This document shows, piece after piece, positions 9,467 to 18,017 of a stretch of 64,000 nucleotides of DNA. The DNA is from Dehalogenimonas sp. 4OHTPN (GTDB lineage: Bacteria > Chloroflexota > Dehalococcoidia > Dehalococcoidales > Dehalococcoidaceae). The notes beneath the pieces are model-generated. The model had not been told where the DNA came from, did not search any database, and saw nothing but the letters and a program-made list of their open reading frames with translations. The position numbers and the translations under genes are program-made. How positions within the stretch are numbered: position 1 is the first letter of the stretch; each line of letters opens with the position of its first letter. The DNA is taken from contig NZ_CP159307.1 of NCBI RefSeq assembly GCF_040448695.1, forward strand, positions 186,001 to 250,000, read 5' to 3'.

Positions 9467-11656
9467 TCATGCCGACTGCCGGGATTTGGAGTCCTCGCCC
9501 AGGCGGTTGATGGAGGTGACGCCCTTGACGCCTTCCATCTTGGAGATGAGCCGCGCCAGCTGGGTCAGGCCTTTGGTTTCAATGTCCAGGGTGATGGAGG
9601 TCACCCGGTCCGGGCTTTCGGCCACCGTCATGTTGGAAATGTTGACTTTCTCATCAGCGATGAGGGTTGAGATGTCCCGCACCAGGCCGACCCTGTCCCA
9701 GGCCAGCACCTGCAGCCTGGTGGGATAGAACTGGTCCTGGCGGCCCCACTCCACCCGGATCAGCCGCTCCGGTTCTTCCTCTTTCAGCACGTTATGGCAG
9801 TCGGCGCGGTGGATGGTCACCCCCTGTGAGCGGGTGACATAGCCGATGATGTCCTCGCCGGGCAGCGGCCGACAGCAGCCAGCGATCTTGGTCAGCACGT
9901 CGCCGATGCCCATGACCGACACGCCGGAACTATCAGCCCTGGCCGGCGCCGCCGGCGCGGCGGCTTCGACCGGGTGCGGCGCCTCGGCGGCGGCTACCTG
10001 CGACAGGGCGATGGAGTGCGCCGACAACCCGCCGTAGCCGACAGCGGCTAAAAATTCATCGATGTTCTCGCAGTTGTTCTGGTGAGCCAGGGTTTTGAAA
10101 TCGGGGATCTTTAGTCCCAGGTGGCGGAACTCTTTCTCCAGCAGTTCCCGGCCTTTTTCAATATTTTCGGTGCGCTCCTGTTTCTTGAACCACTGGCGGA
10201 TTTTGGTGATGGCGTGGCTGGTTTTGACATAGCCCAGGTTGGGATTGAGCCAGTCACGCGACGGCCCCTTGTCCTTCTTGGTGGTGACGATCTCCACCAC
10301 TTCGCCGTTACGGAGCCGGTAGTCCAGGCCGACCAGTTTGCCGTTAACCTTGGCGCCGACGCAGCGGTGGCCCAGTTCGGTATGGACGCGGTAGGCGAAA
10401 TCCAGCGGCGTCGCCCCCTTGGGCAGGTCTTTGATTTCGCCGCCGGGAGTAAAGACGAAAACCTGGTCATTGAAAATGTCGGTCTTGACCGACTCTAAAA
10501 ACTCCTCGGCGCCGGCCAGGTCGCGGTGCCAGTCAGCCAACTGGCGCAGCCAGGAGATGCGGTCTTCCGATTTGGGGGCGGCTTTGTCGCCCTCCTTATA
10601 GCGCCAGTGGGCGGCTACGCCGTACTCCGCCAGCCGGTGCATTTCATAGGTCCGGATCTGGATCTCCAGCGGCGTGGCGGACATGGACAGCACGGCGGTG
10701 TGCAGCGACTGGTAGCCGTTAGGCTTGGGGTTGGCGATATAATCGTCGAAAGAGCCGGGGATGGGGTGCCACAGGTTGTGAACGGCGCCCAGGGCGGTAT
10801 AGCATTCGTTTACCGAGACAACCAGCACACGGATAGCCAGCAGGTCATAAATCTCATCGAAGTGACGACCCTGAAGGGCGTATTTTTCGGCCTTCTGGTG
10901 CAGGGAGTAGATATGTTTGGCCCGGCCGGTGATCTCCGCCTTGATGCCGACTTTATCGAATTCCGACCGCAGCACGTCAATGACCTTGCCGATAAACTCT
11001 TCACGCTGGGCGCGCTTGGAGGCCAGCAGCCGCGCCAGGCTCTTATAATGCTGCGGCTCCAGGAAGCGGAAGGCCAGGTCCTCCAGCTGCCACTTGATCT
11101 CCCAGATGCCCAGGCGATGAGCCAGCGGGGCATAGATTTCCAGCGTTTCCCGGGCGGTGTCCTTCTGCTTCTCCGGCGGCATGGCGTCCAGGGTGCGCAT
11201 GTTGTGCAGCCGGTCGGCCAGCTTGATAAAGACGACCCTGAGATCCTCGGCCATGGCTACCAGCATCTTCCGGAGGTTCTCCGCCTGGCGCTCGTAGGTG
11301 GTGTTGCCGGAGAATCTGGTCTCGCCGGGGGCGGCCAGCGACAGCTTGGCCAGTTTGGTAACGCCGTCCACCAGCTTGCCGACGTCCTTGCCGAAAAGCT
11401 CCTCGATCTTCGTGAGCGGGATGGCCGAGTCCTCCGGGACATCGTGGAGCAGGGCGGCTTTAACTGCGGTGGCATCGAGCTGGAGCTCAGCCAGGATAAG
11501 GGCGACAGACAGGGGGTGCTCGATGAACGGTTCGCCGCTTTTCCGGGTCTGGCCCTCGTGGGCTTTGGCCGCGAAGTCATAGGCCGATCTTATTTGCTCG
11601 ACCTTCTCCCACGGCAGGTATCGGGCGGTAGCCTCTAAAAGAGCGGTTACTTCCAC
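9467..11656 (-). CDS. rel: Bifunctional (p)ppGpp synthetase/hydrolase (Rel/SpoT)
   Basis: Long RSH enzyme controlling the stringent response. Domains in order: HD hydrolase (ALLHDVPEDSA and later KLADRLHNMRTL), nucleotidyltransferase synthetase (AKHIYSLHQKAEK, FDEIYDLLAIRVLV, PKPNGYQSLHTAV), TGS (VFVFTPGGEIKDLPKGATPLDFAY), a cysteine-rich region with CCRPLPGEDI, and a C-terminal ACT domain. A GTG start at 11656 gives 729 residues, the usual length. A start at 11704 would lie upstream of the -10 sequence found at 11685-11690 and is therefore unlikely. Intact motifs in both catalytic domains suggest it makes and degrades the alarmone. Confidence 0.93.
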   Translation of the reverse strand: MEVTALLEATARYLPWEKVEQIRSAYDFAAKAHEGQTRKSGEPFIEHPLSVALILAELQLDATAVKAALLHDVPEDSAIPLTKIEELFGKDVGKLVDGVTKLAKLSLAAPGETRFSGNTTYERQAENLRKMLVAMAEDLRVVFIKLADRLHNMRTLDAMPPEKQKDTARETLEIYAPLAHRLGIWEIKWQLEDLAFRFLEPQHYKSLARLLASKRAQREEFIGKVIDVLRSEFDKVGIKAEITGRAKHIYSLHQKAEKYALQGRHFDEIYDLLAIRVLVVSVNECYTALGAVHNLWHPIPGSFDDYIANPKPNGYQSLHTAVLSMSATPLEIQIRTYEMHRLAEYGVAAHWRYKEGDKAAPKSEDRISWLRQLADWHRDLAGAEEFLESVKTDIFNDQVFVFTPGGEIKDLPKGATPLDFAYRVHTELGHRCVGAKVNGKLVGLDYRLRNGEVVEIVTTKKDKGPSRDWLNPNLGYVKTSHAITKIRQWFKKQERTENIEKGRELLEKEFRHLGLKIPDFKTLAHQNNCENIDEFLAAVGYGGLSAHSIALSQVAAAEAPHPVEAAAPAAPARADSSGVSVMGIGDVLTKIAGCCRPLPGEDIIGYVTRSQGVTIHRADCHNVLKEEEPERLIRVEWGRQDQFYPTRLQVLAWDRVGLVRDISTLIADEKVNISNMTVAESPDRVTSITLDIETKGLTQLARLISKMEGVKGVTSINRLGEDSKSRQSA

Positions 11657-11684
11657 TTGTTTACCATAATACGGCCAGTGGCCA

Positions 11685-11714
11685 AGTATAGCGTAAAAAG
11701 CCATCAGCTGTCAG
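11685..11714 (-). promoter_or_regulatory. Probable rel promoter
   Basis: Reverse strand CTGACA (11709-11714), 18 bases, TATACT (11685-11690). The same hexamer and spacing recur before recA. It supports the GTG start at 11656. Confidence 0.5.
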
Positions 11715-11773
11715 CTATCAGCATTCGATAACCCGGTAGTATTGCGGCGGGTGCTATAATTTCCAGACAAGCG

Positions 11774-12355
11774 ATGGAACGGCAAAATAACATCCTCAAG
11801 TTTGCGTTATTCGGAGCGGCGGGCTTCGGGCTGGGAGGATATTTGTACGGGATAAGCATACAAACTCCTTTGCCCGGCACCAGCTTTTATGTTCTTTTAA
11901 CACTATTTGGGTTTGCGGCGCAGGCCGGAGTAGGTGGATTGGCTTTGGCAATGGCCTTACGTGTAAATCCGCCACGGGCATTAAAAATGGTGTTATTCTG
12001 CATCTTTGGTTTCCTTGCGGCCAGATATCTTCTAATGCTTCCATTCGCCTTAGTAATCGGGGATCGTTTCAGTGGAAACCCACCCGAGTCTTACATGTTA
12101 AACCTGCTCTTTGGATTTACAAGCGGCGTTGGGGCAGGTACTGGAATATGGCTAAGTTCCGGACGTGGAAGAAGTGTAGGTCTTTTAATACTTTCCGGTG
12201 GAATTGGATTCGGATTCGGATTGTTAATCACCACTCCGCTCTACTATGGACTATCGCCTCAGCATTGGTTAGGGTATACGGTTGCAGGAACTATCGGCGG
12301 CGGGGTGCTGGGGGCGGCGGTGGGGAGTGTGCAAACACCGGTGGCGAAGAAATGA
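11774..12355 (+). CDS. Polytopic membrane protein, unknown
   Basis: 193 residues, glycine-rich and strongly hydrophobic, with about six membrane segments (for example KFALFGAAGFGLGGYLYGI, FYVLLTLFGFAAQAGVGG and LLILSGGIGFGFGLLITT). TATAAT at 11755-11760 is a likely -10 sequence. Its codon usage is less GC-rich than that of its neighbours. I do not recognise a family. The stop overlaps the start of the next ORF (ATGA), which begins a run of small membrane protein genes up to 13424, so the group probably forms one transcript. Confidence 0.65.
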   Translation: MERQNNILKFALFGAAGFGLGGYLYGISIQTPLPGTSFYVLLTLFGFAAQAGVGGLALAMALRVNPPRALKMVLFCIFGFLAARYLLMLPFALVIGDRFSGNPPESYMLNLLFGFTSGVGAGTGIWLSSGRGRSVGLLILSGGIGFGFGLLITTPLYYGLSPQHWLGYTVAGTIGGGVLGAAVGSVQTPVAKK

Positions 12356-12465
12356 AGAAGGTCTACAGAATATTGCTGGCCGCGGCGGGCGGGACGGGGG
12401 AACGCGGGCGCAATATATTGCGCCCCTACACCAGCAGGTTGCGTGAAAAGGTTGAAACAACGTGA
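12352..12465 (+). pseudogene. Broken copy of the tandem small membrane protein family
   Basis: The ORF starts MKKVYRILLAAAGG, nearly the same as the start of the intact gene at 12814 (MKKLHKIFLAAAGG), and then loses all similarity. The break falls at a stretch holding a 20-base perfect palindrome (12406-12425) that resembles a mobile intergenic repeat. After that only an out-of-context, arginine-rich tail (LRPYTSRLREKVETT) is read before the stop. The simplest reading is insertion or deletion through a palindromic element that truncated a third family member. The 37-residue product is unlikely to work. Confidence 0.6.
12406..12425. repeat. Perfect 20-base palindrome (insertion-type intergenic repeat)
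   Basis: GGGCGCAATATATTGCGCCC is its own reverse complement. It is flanked by CCTAC on the right, so the element reads GTAGGGGCGC... on the reverse strand. The same CGCCCCTAC 9-mer occurs at 29145-29153, at the 3' end of ogt. Confidence 0.8.
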
Positions 12466-12830
12466 GAAAAGTCCATAGAGTCATCCTGGCCGGAATTATT
12501 GGCTTTATCGTGACCTCGGTTGTATATGCCTGGCTGACAGGGAGATTCGGCCCTTATACAGGCGGCGCACCGGGTACCTGGCTCCTGGTCGTTGGACTTG
12601 CTCTGATCAGCTACTCGCTTTATCAAATCCGCCCTTCGCTTCTGTTCTTCGGCTGGGGCTTCTTGGGCCTGATATGGACGGTGTTTTTATTGGTATCAGG
12701 TTCTCTCGAAGGTGTCTTTTCAGAATTTCTGACCATCATCCTATTTGGTTTACCGAGCGCGGGGCTGCTGATGGTGGCGGTTCGGCTCCTCATTGAAGAA
12801 GGTCGAAGGTCCAATGAAAAAGCTTCATAA
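12462..12830 (+). CDS. Small four-helix membrane protein, tandem family member
   Basis: 122 residues starting at GTG, overlapping the stop of the preceding fragment. It begins MRKVHRVILAGIIGFIVTS and contains about four membrane segments, including LLVVGLALISYSLYQIRPSL and FGWGFLGLIWTVFLLVSG. The start, the length and a central pattern (a segment ending in I/V-RP/HP-LLF/VL, then G-x-LEG/IEG) match the next gene, so the two are tandem paralogues. Function unknown. A sensing or envelope role is possible, but nothing in the sequence proves it. Confidence 0.65.
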   Translation: MRKVHRVILAGIIGFIVTSVVYAWLTGRFGPYTGGAPGTWLLVVGLALISYSLYQIRPSLLFFGWGFLGLIWTVFLLVSGSLEGVFSEFLTIILFGLPSAGLLMVAVRLLIEEGRRSNEKAS

Positions 12831-13182
12831 GATATTCTTAGCCGCGGCGGGCGGGGTAGTTATCCTCGCACTCGTTTGGCCGGTGCTGAACTACGGCATC
12901 TATTTCACAGACCCACTCAACTCCATAATGGGCGCCCTGACGTTAATCGTATTCCTCGCCGGTGCCCTGCTGGTGAGTTACGCCGCTCGGGAGGTCCATC
13001 CGGTGTTGGTGCTGGCTGTCTGGGGCATCCTTTTCCTGGCGCATCTGGTGAGGTTCCTGGCTGGCAACATCGAAGGATTCATGGCGGGTTTGATCATGAC
13101 GATGACGCTGGGGATCCCCGGAGTTATCCTGTCATTCATCGGGCTTAGGACGTATTTACGCAGCAGGCGGCAGGCGGAGTGA
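12814..13182 (+). CDS. Small four-helix membrane protein, tandem family member
   Basis: 122 residues from ATG 12814, the same length as the preceding gene and overlapping its last 17 bases. An upstream in-frame ATG (12793) is rejected because the family start MKKLHKIFLAAAGG lies at 12814. Four hydrophobic segments are visible (GVVILALVWPVLNYGIYF, LTLIVFLAGALLVSYAA, VLVLAVWGILFLAHLVRF and GLIMTMTLGIPGVILSFI). A short basic tail (RSRRQAE) should face the cytoplasm. Paralogue of 12462-12830. No known domain recognised. Confidence 0.65.
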   Translation: MKKLHKIFLAAAGGVVILALVWPVLNYGIYFTDPLNSIMGALTLIVFLAGALLVSYAAREVHPVLVLAVWGILFLAHLVRFLAGNIEGFMAGLIMTMTLGIPGVILSFIGLRTYLRSRRQAE

Positions 13183-13424
13183 CAAAGAGGGAAAAAGGCG
13201 GGGAGACAGAAACCGCCGCCGCTTTCGTCATCGGTTGCCTGCTGCTGGCATGGACCTTTGGCGCATTGACCGCCGCAGACAACGGCCTTGTGAAATATCT
13301 GGCTGTGGTATTTGCTGGGCTACCGGGCGTCGGGCTGGTGATCTACGGGTTCCGGCTGGCTCTCAGCAAAAAGCGCGAGAAGGAGCCGCTTGGAACCGTA
13401 AACGAGAGGAAAGAGATTCCCTGA
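13179..13424 (+). CDS. Small two-helix membrane protein, unknown
   Basis: 81 residues from a GTG that overlaps the previous stop (GTGA). Basic N-terminus, two hydrophobic segments (AAAFVIGCLLLAWTFGAL and YLAVVFAGLPGVGLVIYGF), then a charged tail. The second segment resembles the last segment of the two larger neighbours (G-L-P-G/S-x-G-L), so this may be a shortened relative. Close coupling suggests co-translation with the upstream genes. Confidence 0.55.
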   Translation: MTKREKGGETETAAAFVIGCLLLAWTFGALTAADNGLVKYLAVVFAGLPGVGLVIYGFRLALSKKREKEPLGTVNERKEIP

Positions 13425-13468
13425 TTCCACCTCAAATGGAGAGGAAGAAACGCTTGGAAGAACTTAAA

Positions 13469-13924
13469 ATGGAACTACGGACTATCGGCCGGGTGAAAAG
13501 CCCGGTTATCGACAATCCGGCCAATGGTTTCGACTGGCGGGAGGTAGTGTCGGAGATCGAGATCGAACCCGCCCTGGAAGAAGGTCTGGACAGCCTGACC
13601 GATTTCTCCCACATCATGATCACCTGGTGGATGCATCGGGCGGTGGACCCATCAAAGAAAGCGCTCAAGGTCTATCCAAGGGGCCGCAAAGACCTGCCGC
13701 CGGTAGGCGTCTTCGCTTCCCGCAGCCCTTACCGGCCCAACTCGCTGGGACGGGCGACGGTCAGGCTGCTCGAACGGCGCGGCTCCACTCTGGTTGTCCA
13801 CGGGCTGGATGCCATTGACGGCACGCCGGTGCTGGACATCAAGCCCTTCATTCCCGGCTATGACTCTCCGCTGGAAGGAGTATTTGCCCCGGAATGGGCG
13901 ACGCGTCACCAGCGGAAAAGCTGA
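13469..13924 (+). CDS. trmO: TrmO-like tRNA (m6t6A37) methyltransferase
   Basis: 151 residues of the TrmO/YaeB (UPF0066) family, which methylates N6-threonylcarbamoyl-adenosine next to the anticodon using SAM. Diagnostic sequence is FASRSPYRPNSLGRATVRLL, with DGTPVLDIKPFIPGYD near the end. Start at ATG 13469 (MELRTIGRVKSPV), with GGAAG upstream. An earlier in-frame ATG lacks a ribosome site. It overlaps the next gene by 31 bases. Confidence 0.88.
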   Translation: MELRTIGRVKSPVIDNPANGFDWREVVSEIEIEPALEEGLDSLTDFSHIMITWWMHRAVDPSKKALKVYPRGRKDLPPVGVFASRSPYRPNSLGRATVRLLERRGSTLVVHGLDAIDGTPVLDIKPFIPGYDSPLEGVFAPEWATRHQRKS

Positions 13925-14559
13925 AAGCGGTTTACCGCTTGCTGCTCGAGCGCTACGGGCCTCAGCGGTGGTGGCCGGGGGAAACACCTTTCGAGGTCAT
14001 GACCGGGGCGGTGCTTACCCAATCCGCCGCCTGGGGCAACGTCGAGAAAGCTATTGGCAACCTGAAAGCGGCCGGCAAACTATCAGCCGCGGCGCTCAGA
14101 GACATCCCCGCCGCCGACCTGGCCGTATTGATCTACCCGTCCGGCTACTATAACGCCAAAGCCAGGAAGCTGAAAGCCCTCGTCGAGTGGCTGGGGAACT
14201 ACGGCGACGACCTGTCGAGGCTGGACAGGCGGGATTCCCAAGGTTTGAGAGAAGAATTACTCGGGGTTCACGGCATCGGGCCGGAGACGGCGGACTCCAT
14301 CCTGCTTTACGCCCTGGGGCGGCCGATCTTCGTTATCGACGCCTATACCCGGCGCCTGTATCCTCGCCTGGGCATCAAGCCTGACAGGGACACTTACGAC
14401 TCCTGGCAGCGGTTGTTCATGGCTAACCTGCCGCATGAGGCGGCCTCATTTAACGAATACCACGCCTTGATCGTCCGGCACGGCAAGGAGAGCTGCCGGA
14501 AAAAGCCGCGGTGCCGGGACTGCTGCCTTTCCGAGTTGTGCCCGGCCTTCAGCCCGTAA
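13894..14559 (+). CDS. MagIII-like DNA glycosylase (HhH-GPD, 4Fe-4S)
   Basis: 221-residue base-excision repair protein. The helix-hairpin-helix reads LLGVHGIGPETADSILLYAL and the catalytic Asp lies in FVIDAYTRRLYPRLG. At the position of the lyase Lys of endonuclease III this protein has Glu (GPETA), as in the monofunctional 3-methyladenine glycosylase MagIII, so it probably removes alkylated bases without cutting the backbone. The C-terminal iron-sulfur motif is CRKKPRCRDCCLSELC. Spacing between its first two cysteines is five residues, not the six of Nth. The start overlaps trmO by 31 bases. Confidence 0.82.
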   Translation: MGDASPAEKLKAVYRLLLERYGPQRWWPGETPFEVMTGAVLTQSAAWGNVEKAIGNLKAAGKLSAAALRDIPAADLAVLIYPSGYYNAKARKLKALVEWLGNYGDDLSRLDRRDSQGLREELLGVHGIGPETADSILLYALGRPIFVIDAYTRRLYPRLGIKPDRDTYDSWQRLFMANLPHEAASFNEYHALIVRHGKESCRKKPRCRDCCLSELCPAFSP

Positions 14560-14896
14560 CCAGTTCCGCCATTTCCACCAGGCCGAGGTATTCCCCGGAC
14601 GGGCTGCGCACCGCCAGGTAGCGTATACGGATCCGGCGCCCGTCACTCTTTTCCACCAGGTGCTCCTCCGAGTCTCGGCGGCCGGACTTGAAGTCCGTTA
14701 CCATTTTATCTATGGCCGCCCAGCTTGACGGCTGATGGCATTCCCTGACGTCCCTGCCGATGATGTCCGGCGGCCGGTTGAAGATGCGGTGAGCCGAAAA
14801 CCACACGATGCGGCCAGCGGCGTCCATGAAAGTCAGGTCCAGCGGCAGTGTCTCGAGCAGCGCAATCAGAGTTGAGGCGTTAACCGTTTGCAGCAT
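14549..14896 (-). CDS. Single PAS-domain protein
   Basis: 115 residues, all of them one PAS fold: LPLDLTFMDAAGRIVWFSAHRIFNR, then DIIGRDVRECHQPSSW and SDGRRIRIRYLAVRSPSGEYLGLVEMAEL. This resembles the PAS module at the end of DUF438-type proteins, where CH may bind haem or another cofactor. There is no output domain, so it would signal by protein contact or simply bind a ligand. The 3' end overlaps the convergent glycosylase gene by 11 bases. Ligand unknown. Confidence 0.75.
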   Translation of the reverse strand: MLQTVNASTLIALLETLPLDLTFMDAAGRIVWFSAHRIFNRPPDIIGRDVRECHQPSSWAAIDKMVTDFKSGRRDSEEHLVEKSDGRRIRIRYLAVRSPSGEYLGLVEMAELVTG

Positions 14897-15022
14897 AATT
14901 CCCCCTGTCGACGGCGAGATAATAACAAGGCGGCCGGGCTGACGTAAAGCAGAAGCCCGGCCAGTTCACCGCCGCTTGGCAGCCAGTGCTATAATTTCCA
15001 CAGAAGTAGCGAGAGGTGGCAT

Positions 15023-15664
15023 ATGGCCCGAAAAGAATACGATTTCTCCGGATTTACCGAGGTCGAGGCGCGCAACGCCTTAAAAGTTGAAATTAAACGC
15101 GCCGACACTTATTCGGTTGCCGCCGAGGCGGACGAAGAGGTTCTGAACGATATTAAATTGACCGTCGCCGCGGGCCGGTTGACCGCCAAATTGGAAGCCC
15201 GCTGGGGACACCTGGGACTCCTGTTCAAGGGATCGCCAACGCCCAAAGTCCTGATCACCATGCCGGCGCTTCAAGCCGTTGAACTCGCCGCCGCCAGCCG
15301 CGGCGAAATTACCGGTTTTGCCGGCGGGAGCCTTTTCAAAGTTGAGCTGGCCGGCGCCTCCAAGTTATCCGGCGATGTTACCTGTGGCCAGCTTGAGATT
15401 GAGGCCGGGGCAGCTTCACACGTCGAACTTACAGGTAAAGCCGATTCGGCGGCTGTCGAACTCTCCGGGGCTTCCAATGCCAACCTGGAAAAGATGAGCG
15501 TCGGCGGTGCTAAAGTCAAACTTGGCGGCGCCTCCACCGCCGCCATCAACCTCGCCGGAAAGCTCGATGCCCAAGTTACCGGGGCTTCCAGCCTGCGCTG
15601 GCTCGGCACGCCGTCGATGGGCGACATCAAAATCACCGGCGCCTCCTCCTTCAGCCGAAAATAA
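15023..15664 (+). CDS. GIN-domain (DUF2807) protein, cytoplasmic form
   Basis: 213 residues with a head GIN domain (FSGFTEVEARNALKVEIKRADTYSV-type start) and a right-handed beta-helix made of repeats ending in G-A-S, such as VELAGASKLSGD, VELSGASNANLE and VKLGGASTAAIN. No signal peptide is visible, unlike its neighbour at 15790. TATAAT at 14990-14995 and GAGAGGTGGC before ATG support expression and start. Function of GIN proteins is unknown; they are thought to act as surface or scaffold proteins. Confidence 0.8.
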   Translation: MARKEYDFSGFTEVEARNALKVEIKRADTYSVAAEADEEVLNDIKLTVAAGRLTAKLEARWGHLGLLFKGSPTPKVLITMPALQAVELAAASRGEITGFAGGSLFKVELAGASKLSGDVTCGQLEIEAGAASHVELTGKADSAAVELSGASNANLEKMSVGGAKVKLGGASTAAINLAGKLDAQVTGASSLRWLGTPSMGDIKITGASSFSRK

Positions 15665-15789
15665 CCTGCCGGGTTTCAACTCAATGTATAACCGCGAGCA
15701 GCCTGACCGAAAGTCGAGTCAAAAAACTCCCCTTGATTCCGATGCGCCGGGCTCAAATCCGTTTTATACTGGGATCGGAGGCTAAGAAA

Positions 15790-16563
15790 ATGAAAAAGAT
15801 ATTGACCCTTCTGGTGACCGCGTCTCTGGCGGTGACCGCCGCCGGCTGCTTCCCGTTCGGCAGCATCATCGGCCGGGGCCCGGTGGAGACGAGAACCTTT
15901 GATTTATCGGGTTTCAGCCGCGTGGAAGTGTCTTCCACCTTTGATGCGGAGATCAGCCGCGGCAGCGCTTTCTCCGTGACGGTGACCACCAACGAGAATA
16001 TTTTCGATTATCTCGATCTTGAAGTGAACGGCGATACCCTGCTGGTCCGCCTTAAAAGCGGCAGCTATACGGTGGCCAACCTGGATGCCGGCATCACCAT
16101 GCCCGATCTGAAGGCACTGGAGGTCTCCGGCGCCTCCGAGGCTTCAGTCAGCGGTTTTAATTTCAACCACGACCTGGACCTCAAGGTTTCCGGGGCCAGC
16201 AGCATCACCGTGGAGAATGTGAAGAGCGGCAACGTGAATATTGAGGCTTCCGGCGCCTCACGGGTTAAAGGCAGCCTGGAATGCGGCGACGCCCGCCTCA
16301 ATGTGAGCGGCGCCTCCAACGCCGATTTGTCCGGCCTCGGCAGGAACCTGGACGTGACCGCCTCCGGCGCCTCCCATATCACGCTGCGGGATTTCAGCGG
16401 CGCCGAAGTCAAAGTCAATTTCTCCGGCGCTTCATCCGGCACGGTGAACGCCTCCGGCAGGCTGGACGTCCAGCTCTCCGGAGCCTCCTCGCTAAGATAT
16501 TTCGGCAACCCGGCCATCGGCGACGTCAATGTCACCGGCGGCTCATCCTTCAGCAAGGGCTAA
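15790..16563 (+). CDS. GIN-domain (DUF2807) lipoprotein
   Basis: 257 residues. The start at ATG 15790 follows GGAGG. A signal peptide ends LAVTAAGCF, so Cys20 should be lipidated and the protein displayed outside. The body repeats the plan of its neighbour: ETRTFDLSGFSRVEVSSTFDAEI, then many S-G-A-S turns at about 20-residue spacing (VSGASEASVSG, VSGASSITVEN, ASGASRVKGS, VSGASNADLS). The gene is a tandem paralogue of 15023-15664 with an added export signal. TATACT at 15765-15770 may be its own -10 box. Confidence 0.85.
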   Translation: MKKILTLLVTASLAVTAAGCFPFGSIIGRGPVETRTFDLSGFSRVEVSSTFDAEISRGSAFSVTVTTNENIFDYLDLEVNGDTLLVRLKSGSYTVANLDAGITMPDLKALEVSGASEASVSGFNFNHDLDLKVSGASSITVENVKSGNVNIEASGASRVKGSLECGDARLNVSGASNADLSGLGRNLDVTASGASHITLRDFSGAEVKVNFSGASSGTVNASGRLDVQLSGASSLRYFGNPAIGDVNVTGGSSFSKG

Positions 16564-16640
16564 CTCCCCGAAAATCTGATACCGGTAATCCGAAGAAAAT
16601 AGGTTTCTCCCCGCCTCCGGATTACTGGTATTATTGAATC

Positions 16641-17990
16641 ATGCGACCCGAATACCACGCCGCTCTGCTCTGGCTTTACGGTTTCGTCGATTATGAAGCC
16701 GTCCAGCGGCCGCGCGACGACTCCCGCTATGACCTGCGCCGGGTGCGGCTGCTGCTGGAGCGGCTGGGAGACCCCCACCTTAAAGCCAAAACAGTCCATA
16801 TCGCCGGCAGCAAAGGCAAGGGTTCCACGGCGGCCATGATATTTTCTGCGCTCAGGGAAGCCGGCTACCGGACAGGGCTGTATACCTCTCCCCACCTCAT
16901 CGAGACTTACGAACGTTTTAAGATCAACGGCAGGTTCATCGGCGAGGACGAACTCATCGCCGGGATCGAACGGCTGAAGCCAATCGTCGAGGCCATCAAA
17001 GCCGAAAGCCGCTACGGCGCGCTGACCACCTTCGAGATCATGACGGCGCTGGCCTTCGATTTTTTTGCCGCGAACAACGTAGAATGGCAGGTCATCGAGG
17101 TCGGCCTGGGCGGCCGGCTGGACGCCACCAACGTCGTCGAGCCTGACCTGTGCGTCATCACCACCATCGCCCTAGAGCACACCGAGGTGCTGGGCGATAC
17201 GCTGGGGCAAATCGCTTCCGAGAAGGCGGGCATCATCAAGACCGGCGTTCCGGTTGTCTCGGCACTCCAGGCTCCGGAGGCAATGCAGGTTATCGAGGAA
17301 ATATGCCGGCAAAAGGGTGCTGCCCTGCTGGCGGTCGATCCAAATAAAACGGCGCCATCGCAATACCGCGGCGGGCGGCAGGTGTTTTCTGTTAACGGCC
17401 GGCTCAACCGCTACGACATTTCCCTGCCCCTTCTGGGGACATTCCAGCGGATCAACTGCGCGGCGGCGGTAGCGGCGCTGGAGACGCTGGCCGAGCGGGG
17501 GGTGCCAGGTCTCGATAAAATGATCATCGAGCGCGGCCTGGGTAAAGCCCAATGGCCAGGCAGGTTCCAGGTGCTGGACAAAGATCCGATCATCATCGCC
17601 GACGGCGGCCACAATCCGGCTGCGGCGGCGGAACTCGCCGCCTCGCTTGATGCCTATTTCGGCGGCCGGGATCTCCTGGCGCACCCGGCGGTACTGGTCA
17701 TCGGGGCATCCGCCGATAAAAACGTCGGCGGCATGGCGGAGGTGCTGACGCCGTTGTTCGACGAGGTAATCGTCACCCGAACCCGCCACCCGCGGGCCAT
17801 GGAGCCTCGGATACTGGGCCGGGCTTTTGAGGCGTTGGGCAAAAAGGTCAACTATACCTCAACCACCGCCGAGGCCCTGGTGCTGGGCGTTAAAATGGCC
17901 GGCGCCGGCGGTCTGGTATGCGTCACCGGCTCTCTTTTCGCCGTCGGTGAAACGCTGGAACTCTGGCAGGCCGGAGAAGCAAAGGCCTGA
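16641..17990 (+). CDS. folC: Folylpolyglutamate synthase / dihydrofolate synthase
   Basis: 449-residue Mur-ligase-type enzyme that adds glutamate to dihydropteroate or folates. The P-loop is AGSKGKGSTAAMI, followed by GYRTGLYTSPHLIETYERFKINGRFI, which is typical of FolC. IEVGLGGRLDATNVV and the later IADGGHNPAAAAEL complete the active site. It fits with the folP-folK fusion at 55.6 kb. The gene is convergent with the SWIM gene, with only 27 bases between the two stops. Confidence 0.93.
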   Translation: MRPEYHAALLWLYGFVDYEAVQRPRDDSRYDLRRVRLLLERLGDPHLKAKTVHIAGSKGKGSTAAMIFSALREAGYRTGLYTSPHLIETYERFKINGRFIGEDELIAGIERLKPIVEAIKAESRYGALTTFEIMTALAFDFFAANNVEWQVIEVGLGGRLDATNVVEPDLCVITTIALEHTEVLGDTLGQIASEKAGIIKTGVPVVSALQAPEAMQVIEEICRQKGAALLAVDPNKTAPSQYRGGRQVFSVNGRLNRYDISLPLLGTFQRINCAAAVAALETLAERGVPGLDKMIIERGLGKAQWPGRFQVLDKDPIIIADGGHNPAAAAELAASLDAYFGGRDLLAHPAVLVIGASADKNVGGMAEVLTPLFDEVIVTRTRHPRAMEPRILGRAFEALGKKVNYTSTTAEALVLGVKMAGAGGLVCVTGSLFAVGETLELWQAGEAKA

Positions 17991-18017
17991 CCGTTCCAAG
18001 TGCCCGATAGGTACAAT

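Noticed and set aside
10526..11638. 370-residue forward ORF
   Set aside because: Antisense to rel, which has complete domains; the forward product is low-complexity Gly/Gln/Val-rich and has no ribosome site.
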